DNA from: Flavobacterium resistens
GTDB lineage: Bacteria; Bacteroidota; Bacteroidia; Flavobacteriales; Flavobacteriaceae
Reading direction: 5' to 3'
NCBI RefSeq assembly: GCF_900182645.1
Contig: NZ_FXTA01000002.1
Span: forward strand, 310,001 to 374,000
DNA: 64,000 nt
Part shown: one piece after another, positions 1 through 7,833 of the stretch
Position numbering within the stretch: position 1 is the first letter of the stretch
Layout: every line of letters starts with the position of its first letter
Position numbers and translations under genes: made by a program
The notes under the pieces: generated by a model
The model's database searches: none
Told to the model about the DNA's origin: nothing
Seen by the model: the letters and a program-made list of their open reading frames with translations, nothing else

Positions 1-133
1 AGTTTTTGTCTTTAACTTCAGAGGTTCTTTTTGGACCTAATTTTCCAGAAATAATAATTGTTCCTACTACAAAACCAACAGCCAGAATGAACTGCATTAA
101 AATTGGAATGTAACTGTATTGATCAGATTGCAT
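1..133 (-). CDS. nuoA: NADH-quinone oxidoreductase subunit A, 5' end only
   Basis: Partial gene running off the left edge; 44 residues are visible from the ATG at 133-131. The peptide begins MQSDQYSYIPILMQF and continues through one hydrophobic helix (about residues 8-29) into the cytoplasmic loop SGKLGPKRTSEVKDKN. This matches the N-terminus of NuoA, which is followed in the family by a conserved ECG motif that would lie outside the window. NuoA is a small membrane subunit of respiratory complex I, and in Bacteroidota it normally opens a nuoA-N operon, so the rest of the operon should lie to the left. A good promoter sits just upstream (166-197). The identification rests on a short stretch but the pattern is characteristic. 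Confidence 0.82.
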   Translation of the reverse strand, partial: MQSDQYSYIPILMQFILAVGFVVGTIIISGKLGPKRTSEVKDKN

Positions 134-165
134 AAACTTAGGGTTTTTACTTAAAGAATAAGCCA

Positions 166-197
166 CAAAGATAACTTTCAACTATGTAAATCACAAA
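166..197 (-). promoter_or_regulatory. Probable promoter of nuoA
   Basis: Reading the minus strand, TTTG at 197-194 is followed after 20 bases by TATCTTTG at 173-166. This fits the Bacteroidota housekeeping promoter (TTG, 17-23 bases, TAnnTTTG). Predicted transcription start is near 159, about 26 bases before the nuoA ATG. Confidence 0.55.
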
Positions 198-302
198 CTA
201 AAGAGGGATATAAGTATGTTGCGAAACGAGGTTTATATCTAATTTTTATTGATTATAAATAAGAAGGTCTTTTTTTAATATTTTTTTAAGAAATGAGCAA
301 AA

Positions 303-334
303 AAAAACGTTTCGAAATTAATCGAAACGTTTTT
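303..334 (-). terminator. Intrinsic terminator after the cold-shock gene
   Basis: Perfect 13-bp inverted repeat AAAAACGTTTCGA / TCGAAACGTTTTT with a 6-base loop. On the minus strand the stem runs into a T-tract (plus-strand A-run 299-307). It ends the cold-shock transcript before nuoA, so nuoA must have its own promoter. Confidence 0.8.
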
Positions 335-376
335 AAAACCATTCAGAGGCAAAAAAAATAAATTGCTATATTTTTC

Positions 377-571
377 TTAGATTACTGCTACTTTAGCAGC
401 AACTTTCCCTTTTCTTCCTTCTTCTTCTTCATAGCTTACACGGTCACCTTCGCGTAATTCTTCCGCGTTAATTCCTGAAGCGTGAACGAAGATGTCCTTT
501 CCTGTTTCTTCGTCTGTAATGAATCCATAACCTTTAGATTCATTGAAAAATTTTACTGTACCTGTACGCAT
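377..571 (-). CDS. Cold-shock domain protein (CspA family)
   Basis: A 64-residue single cold-shock domain. RNP1 (KGYGFI, residues 14-19) and RNP2 (DIFVHAS, 26-32) are both present, and the N-terminal TGTVKFFN strand is typical. The length matches the family, which binds single-stranded RNA and DNA as a chaperone. The C-terminus is acidic then basic (EEEEGRKGKVAAKVAVI), as in other flavobacterial Csp proteins. A -7-like TACATTTG lies at 608-601 on the minus strand, giving a leader of about 23 bases; a convincing -33 box is missing. The gene stands alone, with its terminator at 303-334. Which of the several Csp paralogues of the genome this is cannot be told from the window. Confidence 0.92.
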   Translation of the reverse strand: MRTGTVKFFNESKGYGFITDEETGKDIFVHASGINAEELREGDRVSYEEEEGRKGKVAAKVAVI

Positions 572-820
572 TGTAATTGTAATAATAATTTATAATAAAG
601 CAAATGTAACATATTAACTAATACAAAAGACATGTACGTGTTAATTTTTTGTAAAAATTATTGATTTACAGTGTTTTTACGTGGTTTATTGCATCTATTT
701 TTATATGAAATACCCTTATTTGAGAATTGTTAATTGTAGGAATATACGAAAAACCGAATTGTAGGAATTTTTTATCTTGATAAGTGTAAAATTTGCAATT
801 ATTCTTAAAGATTTAGAAAT
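572..820. other. Non-coding interval between cspA-like gene and aspS terminator
   Basis: No supported ORF. The right part has a 12-base direct repeat, AATTGTAGGAAT at 732-743 and 757-768 (period 25), which could be a regulator site. The left part holds the -7 element of the cold-shock gene (601-608). Confidence 0.5.
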
Positions 821-821
821 A

Positions 822-855
822 AAAAAAGCAGCTGAAATTTTCAACTGCTTTTTTA
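822..855 (-). terminator. Intrinsic terminator of aspS
   Basis: Stem AAAAAGCAG / CTGCTTTTT enclosing a second short stem (TGAA/TTCA). The minus-strand U-tract comes from plus-strand A821-827. It lies 24 bases beyond the aspS stop. Confidence 0.75.
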
Positions 856-878
856 GTATGATTTAATTTTTTTAAGAT

Positions 879-2630
879 TTAAATAGCATCAATTTTAATG
901 TGCAATTCTTTTAATTGCGTATCATCAATTGCTGCTGGAGCATCGATCATTACGTCACGTCCAGAATTGTTTTTTGGGAAAGCAATGAAATCTCTAATAG
1001 TTTCCTGACCTCCTAAAATTGCAACCAATCTATCCAATCCAAAAGCTAAACCTCCGTGTGGTGGTGCTCCAAACTGGAAAGCATCCATTAAGAATCCGAA
1101 TTGCGCTTTTGCTTCTTCTTCGGTGAATCCTAAATATTTGAACATTAATTGCTGTGTTGCTTTATCATGAATACGAATTGATCCTCCGCCAATTTCGTTT
1201 CCGTTTAAAACCATATCGTAAGCATTTGCACGAACTTTTCCTGGTTCTGTTTCTAACAAAGCCATATCTTCTGGTTTTGGAGAAGTAAATGGGTGGTGCA
1301 TTGCATGGTAACGACCGCTTTCTTCGTCAAGTTCCAATAATGGGAAATCTACAACCCATAATGGCGCAAATTCTTCAGGATTACGTAATCCTAAACGAGT
1401 TGCTAATTCCATACGAAGTGCAGAAAGTTGCGCACGAGTTTTGTTAGCCGGACCAGAAAGTACAAAAATCATATCTCCAGGATTTGCTTCCGTAGCTTTT
1501 GCCCAATTTGCTAAATCATCATTGTCGTAGAATTTATCTACAGATGATTTATATGTTCCGTCTTCGTTGCATTTTACATAAACCATTCCAGATGCTCCAA
1601 CTTGAGGACGTTTTACCCAGTCAATTAATCCGTCGATTTCTTTACGAGTGTAATTTCCTGCTCCCGGAACTGCAATTCCGACAACTAATTCTGCCGAATT
1701 GAAAACTGGGAATTCTTTGTGCTGTGCAAATTCGTTTAACTCACCAAATTTCATCCCGAAACGAATGTCCGGTTTGTCATTTCCGTATGTTTTCATAGCA
1801 TAATCGTAGGTAATTCTTGGGAATTTCTCTACTTCAATGCCTTTAATTTCTTTTAATAAATGTCTTGTCAAACCTTCAAAAACATTCAAAATGTCTTCTT
1901 GTTCTACAAATGCCATTTCGCAGTCAATCTGAGTAAATTCTGGCTGACGGTCTGCACGTAAATCTTCGTCACGGAAACATTTCACGATTTGGAAATATTT
2001 ATCCATTCCACCCACCATCAAAAGTTGTTTGAAAGTTTGTGGAGATTGTGGCAATGCATAAAACTGTCCTTCGTTCATTCGGCTTGGTACAACGAAATCT
2101 CTTGCTCCTTCCGGAGTCGATTTGATTAAGTAAGGCGTTTCAACTTCGCAGAAATCTAAATCAGATAGATATTTACGAACTTCCATTGCTACTTTATGAC
2201 GAAATAATAAACTGTTTTTTACAGGATTTCTTCTGATATCCAAATAACGGTATTTCATTCTGATATCCTCTCCACCGTCCGTTTCATCTTCAATTGTAAA
2301 TGGAGGAGTTAAAGCTGAATTTAGAATAGTTAATTCAGAAACTAAAATTTCAATTTCACCAGTCGGAATGTTTTTGTTTTTGGCTTCACGCTCAATAACA
2401 GTTCCTTTTACCTGAATTACAAATTCACGACCAAGAGTTTTGGCCAATTCAAAAACGGTTTTATCGGTACGACTTTCGTCGAAAATAAGTTGTGTAATTC
2501 CATAACGGTCGCGTAGATCGACCCAATTCATAAATCCTTTATCGCGTGATTTTTGAACCCAGCCCGCAAGCGTAACTTCGGTATTAATATTTGAAGCGTT
2601 TAATTCGCCGCAATTATGACTTCTATACAT
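879..2630 (-). CDS. aspS: Aspartate--tRNA ligase
   Basis: Charges tRNA-Asp with aspartate in the cytoplasm. The product is 583 residues, the bacterial length that includes the GAD insertion domain. In order: an N-terminal OB-fold anticodon-binding domain (about 1-110), class II motif 1, motif 2 ([18 protein letters not shown]), the GAD insertion (about 290-420) and motif 3 ([15 protein letters not shown]) near the end. The reading frame stays open 33 bases further upstream, but [10 protein letters not shown] at 2630 aligns with the usual AspRS N-terminus, and a -7-like TACTTTTG at 2656-2649 would put transcription start inside the longer version. Monocistronic, ended by the hairpin at 822-855. 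Confidence 0.97.
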   Translation of the reverse strand: MYRSHNCGELNASNINTEVTLAGWVQKSRDKGFMNWVDLRDRYGITQLIFDESRTDKTVFELAKTLGREFVIQVKGTVIEREAKNKNIPTGEIEILVSELTILNSALTPPFTIEDETDGGEDIRMKYRYLDIRRNPVKNSLLFRHKVAMEVRKYLSDLDFCEVETPYLIKSTPEGARDFVVPSRMNEGQFYALPQSPQTFKQLLMVGGMDKYFQIVKCFRDEDLRADRQPEFTQIDCEMAFVEQEDILNVFEGLTRHLLKEIKGIEVEKFPRITYDYAMKTYGNDKPDIRFGMKFGELNEFAQHKEFPVFNSAELVVGIAVPGAGNYTRKEIDGLIDWVKRPQVGASGMVYVKCNEDGTYKSSVDKFYDNDDLANWAKATEANPGDMIFVLSGPANKTRAQLSALRMELATRLGLRNPEEFAPLWVVDFPLLELDEESGRYHAMHHPFTSPKPEDMALLETEPGKVRANAYDMVLNGNEIGGGSIRIHDKATQQLMFKYLGFTEEEAKAQFGFLMDAFQFGAPPHGGLAFGLDRLVAILGGQETIRDFIAFPKNNSGRDVMIDAPAAIDDTQLKELHIKIDAI

Positions 2631-2789
2631 GATCTCAATTTTAGACTGCAAAAGTAAACACAAAATTCAAATTAAAATAGCAAAGTGATAAGCTGATGCA
2701 TATTAATTTTTAAATATTTTGTTAATTCTGAAATTTTGAAGTACTTATTTCTTTAGATTTGAGATACTAAAAACAAACCTTAATAAACT

Positions 2790-3788
2790 ATGAAACAACT
2801 TTTTATTGCTGGAATAATCCTTTTGAGCACCTTTAATGCCGTTGGACAGTCTAAAAAATATGTCACTTTTGAGGCAAATATTGCTAATAGAAATAGCGAC
2901 GTTATTACCATTTTTAATGACGGAAAGATTGTCAAAAAGATTAATGTTAATGCAAAAGGCATTTTTAAAGATACTTTAGTATTGAATGGAGGAAGAGGCC
3001 AAATGTATGACGGTGTTGAATCAACTGAATTGTTTCTGAAAAATGGTTATGATATAAAGCTTAAAATGGATGCTAAGCAATTTGATGAAACGATTGTTTA
3101 TAAAGGTAAAGGAAGTTTAGAAAACAATATTTTGGCACAGCGTATTCTGGCTGATGAAAAGCTTTATGATAAGAATGTTGCAAATTTAGATGACGCCGCT
3201 TTTAATAAATTAGTTGATGACAAAAAAGCAGCTGATGCAGCTCGATTAAGCAATAAGAAATTAGATCCTGATTTTGTGAAGATTGAAACTGAAAATGGGC
3301 AGCAAGCAATTGCTGAAATTACAGAACATCGTGATCAAATGTTGAAAATGGCAAAATTGAATAATACAACGTCACCAGATTTCGAATTTGAAAATCATAA
3401 AGGAGGAAAAACCAAGCTTTCAGATTTAAAAGGTAAATATGTTTATATTGATATGTGGGCAACTTGGTGTGGTCCTTGCCGAGCTGAAATTCCTTTTCTT
3501 CAAAAAGTCGAAGAAAAATATCATGGCAAAAATATTGAGTTTGTTAGTATTTCAATAGATGCGCCAAAAGATCATGATAAATGGCAAAAATTCGTAACCG
3601 ATAAAAAGCTTGGAGGAATCCAGCTTATGGCTGATAATGAATGGAAATCTGATTTTGCAACAAGTTACAATGTAGTTTCAATTCCACGATTTATTTTAAT
3701 TGATCCACAAGGTAAAGTTGTCAATTCAAATGCTACAAGACCATCTGATCAAACGCTTCAAACACAGTTAGATTCATTATTGAACTAA
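2790..3788 (+). CDS. Secreted TlpA-like thiol-disulfide oxidoreductase
   Basis: 332 residues. A signal peptide (MKKLF-like start, cleavage near VGQS, residue about 20) sends it to the periplasm. The N-terminal half (about 22-190) resembles the DUF4369-type beta domain found before thioredoxin domains in Bacteroidota. The C-terminal AhpC/TSA-like thioredoxin fold (about 195-332) has WATWCGPCRAE with the redox pair CGPC, and a cis-proline region VVSIPRF. Such proteins reduce periplasmic disulfides, for example in cytochrome maturation, or act as peroxiredoxin-like enzymes; the specific partner is not evident. It stands alone, divergent from aspS. A TAGATTTG -7-like element lies at 2754-2761. 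A strong hairpin follows at 3843-3874. Confidence 0.85.
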   Translation: MKQLFIAGIILLSTFNAVGQSKKYVTFEANIANRNSDVITIFNDGKIVKKINVNAKGIFKDTLVLNGGRGQMYDGVESTELFLKNGYDIKLKMDAKQFDETIVYKGKGSLENNILAQRILADEKLYDKNVANLDDAAFNKLVDDKKAADAARLSNKKLDPDFVKIETENGQQAIAEITEHRDQMLKMAKLNNTTSPDFEFENHKGGKTKLSDLKGKYVYIDMWATWCGPCRAEIPFLQKVEEKYHGKNIEFVSISIDAPKDHDKWQKFVTDKKLGGIQLMADNEWKSDFATSYNVVSIPRFILIDPQGKVVNSNATRPSDQTLQTQLDSLLN

Positions 3789-3842
3789 TTTATTTACGAA
3801 ATCGATAACGTTATCGTAACATTTTGATTTTCATAAATTACC

Positions 3843-3874
3843 AATAAAACCAGTGCCTAAGCGCTGGTTTTATT
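3843..3874 (+). terminator. Intrinsic terminator after TlpA-like gene
   Basis: Fourteen-base stem AATAAAACCAGTGC / GCGCTGGTTTTATT (one G-T pair) with a CTAA loop, followed by TGTTTTAT. Confidence 0.75.
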
Positions 3875-3999
3875 GTTTTATGGAAATTTCCAATGTTAAG
3901 TTTTCATTCAATGTTACCAAATTGTTAAGCAAAAGTTTTTTTAATGTAAACATTTGATTATATTTGATAAAGATTTCTTAACATTAAATACCTACAGAT

Positions 4000-4347
4000 A
4001 TGAAAAAGAGTGTAATTTTAGCTGCGTTGTTGTTCTCTGGAATGTTAATTGCGCAGGAAACTAAACCTGAATTAGAAGCCGTTGGAAATACAGTAAAAGC
4101 TACTTATTACTATGAAAATGGTAAAGTACAACAAGAAGGTTTTTTTAAGGATGGTAAGTTGGATGGTGTTTGGGTATCTTATGACGAAAAAGGAAATAAA
4201 AAAGCCGTTGGAGAATACACAAACGGAGTAAAAACTGGAAAATGGATTTTCTTTAATGAAGACAGTCTAAAAGAAGTAGCTTATGTTGACAGTAAAGTTA
4301 GCTCAGTGAAAAATTTACAGAAAAATGCTTTAGCAAACAGAAATTAA
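4000..4347 (+). CDS. Secreted MORN-repeat protein
   Basis: 115 residues with a clear signal peptide (MKKSVILAALLFSGMLIAQ). The mature part holds two or three MORN-like units: YYENGKVQQEGFFKDGKLDG, VWVSYDEKGNKKAVGEYTNG and KTGKWIFFNED. In databases such proteins are often labelled YwqK-family antitoxin, but nothing here supports a toxin partner: the gene is alone and the protein is exported. MORN units usually form beta-hairpin sheets that bind lipids or proteins. The protein is common in flavobacteria and I cannot assign a function. The C-terminal 20 residues are polar and unstructured. The stop lies just before a strong bidirectional terminator. Confidence 0.8.
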   Translation: MKKSVILAALLFSGMLIAQETKPELEAVGNTVKATYYYENGKVQQEGFFKDGKLDGVWVSYDEKGNKKAVGEYTNGVKTGKWIFFNEDSLKEVAYVDSKVSSVKNLQKNALANRN

Positions 4348-4365
4348 TTGATTTCGACAAATTAT

Positions 4366-4403
4366 AAAAAAACCGTCTTGTTAAAAAACGAGACGGTTTT
4401 TTT
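4366..4403. terminator. Bidirectional terminator
   Basis: Stem AAAAAAACCGTCTTG / CGAGACGGTTTTTTT with U-tracts in both directions. It separates the MORN gene (+) from the convergent PepSY gene (-), whose stop codon (4402-4404) lies in the right arm. Confidence 0.85.
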
Positions 4404-5511
4404 ATGCTCTTTTTTTAGATTTTTTGCGGCGTCCAAACCAAATTACAAAACCGGTTACAGGCAATGCCGATGCAAGTAAACTGACTGTAAAAGCTATTAT
4501 TTTTCCGGGTAGATCTAAAACTTGTCCTGTGTGAATGCCATAATTCATTTCGACTATCTGAAGTCCTAAAGTTTTTTTATCAAAAGGCTGATTCTGAATT
4601 AATTTTCCGTCAGAAGGATGAAAGTAATAATTGCTTTGCTGATCATATCGTAACGTATGCGGATAAGCACCTGTACTCACAATATCAGTTTTTTGCTGTG
4701 GGACCATAACAAAAAACATTTCGGCTTTTGGCTGAAGTTTCATCGTTTGAATGAAAGCTTTATCAATTGCAGTAACTGAAGCGGTTTTGAATTTTGTGGT
4801 ATCAATTACTGGTAATTTTGTTTCAACTGCCTTGTCTCCGCCAAAATTGAATGTTTTGTAAATGCCATCGCCTACCCATTCGTAGGTAAAAGTTAAACCA
4901 GTAATAGCGAGAATAAGTACAATCAGCGAAATATAAAACCCAGAAGTATTGTGCCAGTCATAATTGACACGACGCCATTTGGCATTCCATTTAATGGTAA
5001 AACTTCTTTTAATGTCACTTCTTCGTTTTGGCCACCATTGAATAATTCCAGAAATTAATAATAAAATAAAAATGATTGTTGCGCCTCCAATAATATGTTT
5101 TCCTATATAATCGGGCAAAAGCAAATACAAATGAATGTATTCGACAATAATGAAAAAGTCAGTTTCAGGATTTTCGGTTTTTAAATATCGACCTGTATAC
5201 GGATTAAAATAAAGATATAAGTTCTCTGTATCTGAATACGTGTAAACAATAGCCGAACGGTTTTTTCCGTAATAGGCAACCATGCTTGTTTTATTCTTAG
5301 GAACAATTTCGTTTGCTTTTTCTTTTAAAACAGAAGGTGGAAGGAAAGGTTTGTTTTGCGGTTCAACCAAACGCCATTCTTTACGAGTAATATCTTTTAT
5401 TTCATCATGAAAACAGAAAATACAGCCTGTAATGCAAACTATAAAAACAATAAGCCCGGAAATTAATCCGAGCCATTTATGCAGAAAACGTATTTTCGTT
5501 TTAAATCCCAT
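4402..5511 (-). CDS. PepSY-associated membrane protein (iron locus)
   Basis: 369 residues. Four transmembrane helices: one after the N-terminal HKWLGLISGLIVFIVCITGCI, one near 140-160, one near 195-215 (WHNTSGFYISLIVLILAITGLTF) and one near 335-360. PepSY-type periplasmic loops lie between them. The HKWLG and WHNTSG histidines are the typical conserved ones of PepSY_TM proteins, which are thought to act as membrane reductases for ferric siderophore complexes or in heme handling. It is the last gene of the cluster downstream of the TonB receptor, 64 bases after the second PepSY gene. The C-terminus is basic (RRKKSKKRA). Its role in iron release is inferred from the locus. Confidence 0.85.
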   Translation of the reverse strand: MGFKTKIRFLHKWLGLISGLIVFIVCITGCIFCFHDEIKDITRKEWRLVEPQNKPFLPPSVLKEKANEIVPKNKTSMVAYYGKNRSAIVYTYSDTENLYLYFNPYTGRYLKTENPETDFFIIVEYIHLYLLLPDYIGKHIIGGATIIFILLLISGIIQWWPKRRSDIKRSFTIKWNAKWRRVNYDWHNTSGFYISLIVLILAITGLTFTYEWVGDGIYKTFNFGGDKAVETKLPVIDTTKFKTASVTAIDKAFIQTMKLQPKAEMFFVMVPQQKTDIVSTGAYPHTLRYDQQSNYYFHPSDGKLIQNQPFDKKTLGLQIVEMNYGIHTGQVLDLPGKIIAFTVSLLASALPVTGFVIWFGRRKKSKKRA

Positions 5512-5575
5512 TTTTTGATTAAAAGCGTAAAATTATACCCAAAATCAATAGAGGACAAATTATTTAAGCTAATTT

Positions 5576-7126
5576 TTATGAAACAACTTTTTTAGGCTTT
5601 AAATGGTAAGCTACATATAATGAAATTGAAGCCAGGAAAATCCAGAAAACATCGATAAAGAAAATCTGAACTTTGTTACGCATGAATGAAGTCCAAAACC
5701 AATCTCCAGAAACAATTCCGTTAGTAATTGGAATTAAGAATCCTAAAATGCTTCCGGAAATCAGGCAGAATTTATTGGTAAAAGAATCGTTCTTTTTGAT
5801 GATAAAAAAGATGGAAAGCAATAACCATCCGCCAAAATAAAGTGTAAATAAATTAGATTGGCTTAATGGATAAAAGATTTTGCTTCCAATAAAAGCCAAA
5901 GCCGTAATAGGATACATACTCAAACAAATTGCCAGATAAATTCGAACAACTGCGGCGTTGAAACGTCTTTTCTTTTCTGGAAGATTATTTTTTTGTCTTG
6001 CAACCAACCAAATCATCACTCCCGAAATAATTACGAAGCAAGTTATAATTCCTAAAATAAAGCTGATAATTTTTAATGCATAACCGCCATAATCGCCAAA
6101 GTGAATTCGGTACAAAACATTTTTCACTACGTCAAGATAACTTGTTTGTGCTATAGGATCTTTTTTAGCAATTATTTTTCCGTCAGAAACACGATAATCA
6201 ATTTTTCCTATTCCTGTAAATTTTTTGTGATTCAGCATTTCACCTTCAACCAAAACATGCATATTAACATCGCCATAATTTTGGATATATACGCGTGTAA
6301 CTTCAAAATCAGACCAATTGCTTTTTGCTTTTGCTACCAGCTGATTTATGTTAAACGGATTTGCTAATTTCTTTTTTTCAAACTTATAATCAGCGTCTGT
6401 ATACTCCAGTTCTTTATACAATTTATTTTGATCGCCATTATATAAAACCTTTACAGCTGGCGCAACAATTAAGAGTTTAATCATGAAAAATGCTCCCGTT
6501 ACAGCATAAACAAACTGAAAAGGCAGACCAATCATTCCTAAAGCTGTATGCGCATCTGTCCAAAGTGTTTTTAATTTTTCTTTTGGACGGAAAATATAAA
6601 AATTCGATACAATTTTTTTCCAATGCAATAAAACTCCTGTTATAATTGCGAATAGGAAAAATAAAGCCGTAAATCCAGAAAGGTAATATCCGGCCGGATA
6701 AGGGATTTGAGCCAAAAAATGTAGACGATATAATAATTCTCCCAAAGAATAAGCTTCTTCGTAAGTATAGGATTTATAACTTTTGTTGTCCAGATAAAAG
6801 AAATCTCCAAGACGTTGTTTTTTTGGAGCCAATGAGTCTTTTGTTCCTTCAAGTGAAACAGCAACTCGATTTTCTATTGAAGGTTTAGAAATAGTAATAT
6901 TTCTTGCGTGCAAAACATATTTTTTGTCAAGATGCTGCAGGGCGTTGTTGTAGTCTAACTGAATTTCTTTTGTTTGTGCTGTAGATTCACTTCTTTCCCA
7001 ATTGACAATTTCATCTCTAAAAAAAGAAAAAGATCCAGCGAAGAAAATCACAAATAGCACTACGCTGATTACAATTCCGCTGACAGTATGTGTATGAAAA
7101 TAGATATTATAATGACGGTTGTTCAT
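5576..7126 (-). CDS. PepSY-associated membrane protein, long form
   Basis: 516 residues. The N-terminal two thirds match the PepSY_TM pattern: a helix at about 14-36 (FHTHTVSGIVISVVLFVIFF), a periplasmic PepSY loop, a helix pair around 150-215 with LWTDAHTALGMIGLPFQFVY, a second loop, then a helix near 355-380. The C-terminal third adds four more helices (about 395-510) that the 369-residue neighbour lacks. The start ATG lies 3 bases after the stop of the upstream small membrane gene, so the two are co-transcribed. It is probably an inner-membrane reductase or permease subunit that handles iron taken up through the TonB receptor. The extra helices could bind heme, but I see no decisive motif. 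Confidence 0.85.
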   Translation of the reverse strand: MNNRHYNIYFHTHTVSGIVISVVLFVIFFAGSFSFFRDEIVNWERSESTAQTKEIQLDYNNALQHLDKKYVLHARNITISKPSIENRVAVSLEGTKDSLAPKKQRLGDFFYLDNKSYKSYTYEEAYSLGELLYRLHFLAQIPYPAGYYLSGFTALFFLFAIITGVLLHWKKIVSNFYIFRPKEKLKTLWTDAHTALGMIGLPFQFVYAVTGAFFMIKLLIVAPAVKVLYNGDQNKLYKELEYTDADYKFEKKKLANPFNINQLVAKAKSNWSDFEVTRVYIQNYGDVNMHVLVEGEMLNHKKFTGIGKIDYRVSDGKIIAKKDPIAQTSYLDVVKNVLYRIHFGDYGGYALKIISFILGIITCFVIISGVMIWLVARQKNNLPEKKRRFNAAVVRIYLAICLSMYPITALAFIGSKIFYPLSQSNLFTLYFGGWLLLSIFFIIKKNDSFTNKFCLISGSILGFLIPITNGIVSGDWFWTSFMRNKVQIFFIDVFWIFLASISLYVAYHLKPKKVVS

Positions 7127-7129
7127 AGA

Positions 7130-7432
7130 TTAATGCGCCGTTTGATTATAGGTTTGACCCAGGTAGATAAAAAGACAAAAAAGAAGACTTAAAAGAATGT
7201 AAATGAGCCAGATTTTCCAGCCACTTTTGGCTAAAAAAGCAATTACCATTAATGCTACCCAAAGAATGAATCCGCTGAAAGCCATTGTAATCAATACATC
7301 TGCACGATTGAACCAAGTAGCTAAAGCCAGATGAAAAGTGACAGATACAAAGTAACCTCCTAAAATCGCCGCTGTAATTTTGAGAAAACGAGGCAAAAAA
7401 GCTGGAGTTAGATATTTTGGATTTGCTGGCAT
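7130..7432 (-). CDS. Small membrane protein of the siderophore-uptake cluster (DUF3649-like)
   Basis: 100 residues, three predicted helices (about 15-36, 42-68, 72-92). It sits directly before the long PepSY gene (3-base gap) and 11 bases after another small membrane protein. In many Gram-negative bacteria a TonB siderophore receptor is followed by two short membrane proteins (DUF3325 and DUF3649 types) and a PepSY protein; order and size here fit that set, and the assignment leans on context. Function unknown; a subunit of a PepSY reductase complex is a plausible guess. Confidence 0.7.
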   Translation of the reverse strand: MPANPKYLTPAFLPRFLKITAAILGGYFVSVTFHLALATWFNRADVLITMAFSGFILWVALMVIAFLAKSGWKIWLIYILLSLLFCLFIYLGQTYNQTAH

Positions 7433-7443
7433 GTAATTAAGGT

Positions 7444-7776
7444 TTAGTTGTAATAAGATTCCAAAAACGCAACAAACAGCAAGATTGCTAAAAGCGCTTT
7501 ACTGTTTACTTTTTTTAATGGAGTCAGAATAATGATTAAGCTTCCAACAGTCATTAACTGAATAAAAAACATCAACGTGCCACAACACAATGACTTTGTA
7601 AAAAGCCACATTGCGTATGCAGTCGCCAATAAAAATAAACCAGTGATTTTAGTTTGTTTCGGATTTTGTTGCATCCATTTTTCAAACCCAAAATCATACG
7701 ATAAAACAGCTCTTTTTGAAGTGTAATAAAGTGTGTAAAAAGCTAAAAAAACGATAAGGCTGGCTAGTGTTATCAT
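7444..7776 (-). CDS. Small membrane protein of the siderophore-uptake cluster (DUF3325-like)
   Basis: 110 residues, three helices (about 1-18, 43-63, 70-105). A KSLCCGTLMFF segment puts two adjacent cysteines at the edge of helix 2, and ALLAILLFVAFLESYYN ends the protein. It is the first gene after the TonB receptor, but a good hairpin (7791-7826) lies between them, so it is transcribed by read-through of that hairpin or from a promoter I could not find. Identification as the DUF3325-type partner is by size, topology and neighbours. No enzymatic motif is visible. Confidence 0.68.
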   Translation of the reverse strand: MITLASLIVFLAFYTLYYTSKRAVLSYDFGFEKWMQQNPKQTKITGLFLLATAYAMWLFTKSLCCGTLMFFIQLMTVGSLIIILTPLKKVNSKALLAILLFVAFLESYYN

Positions 7777-7790
7777 GATTTATAGAATTT

Positions 7791-7826
7791 AAAAACACCT
7801 TTCTGGTTTAGCAGAAAGGTGTTTTT
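7791..7826 (-). terminator. Hairpin terminator or attenuator inside the iron cluster
   Basis: Perfect 15-base stem AAAAACACCTTTCTG / CAGAAAGGTGTTTTT with a 6-base loop, just after the TonB receptor stop and before the next gene on the same strand. It probably lowers expression of the downstream membrane genes relative to the receptor. Confidence 0.75.
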
Positions 7827-7833
7827 TTATTAA

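Noticed and set aside
4000..4347. MORN protein as a YwqK-type antitoxin
   Set aside because: Exported, solitary and without a toxin gene beside it; the name is only a database label for this repeat.
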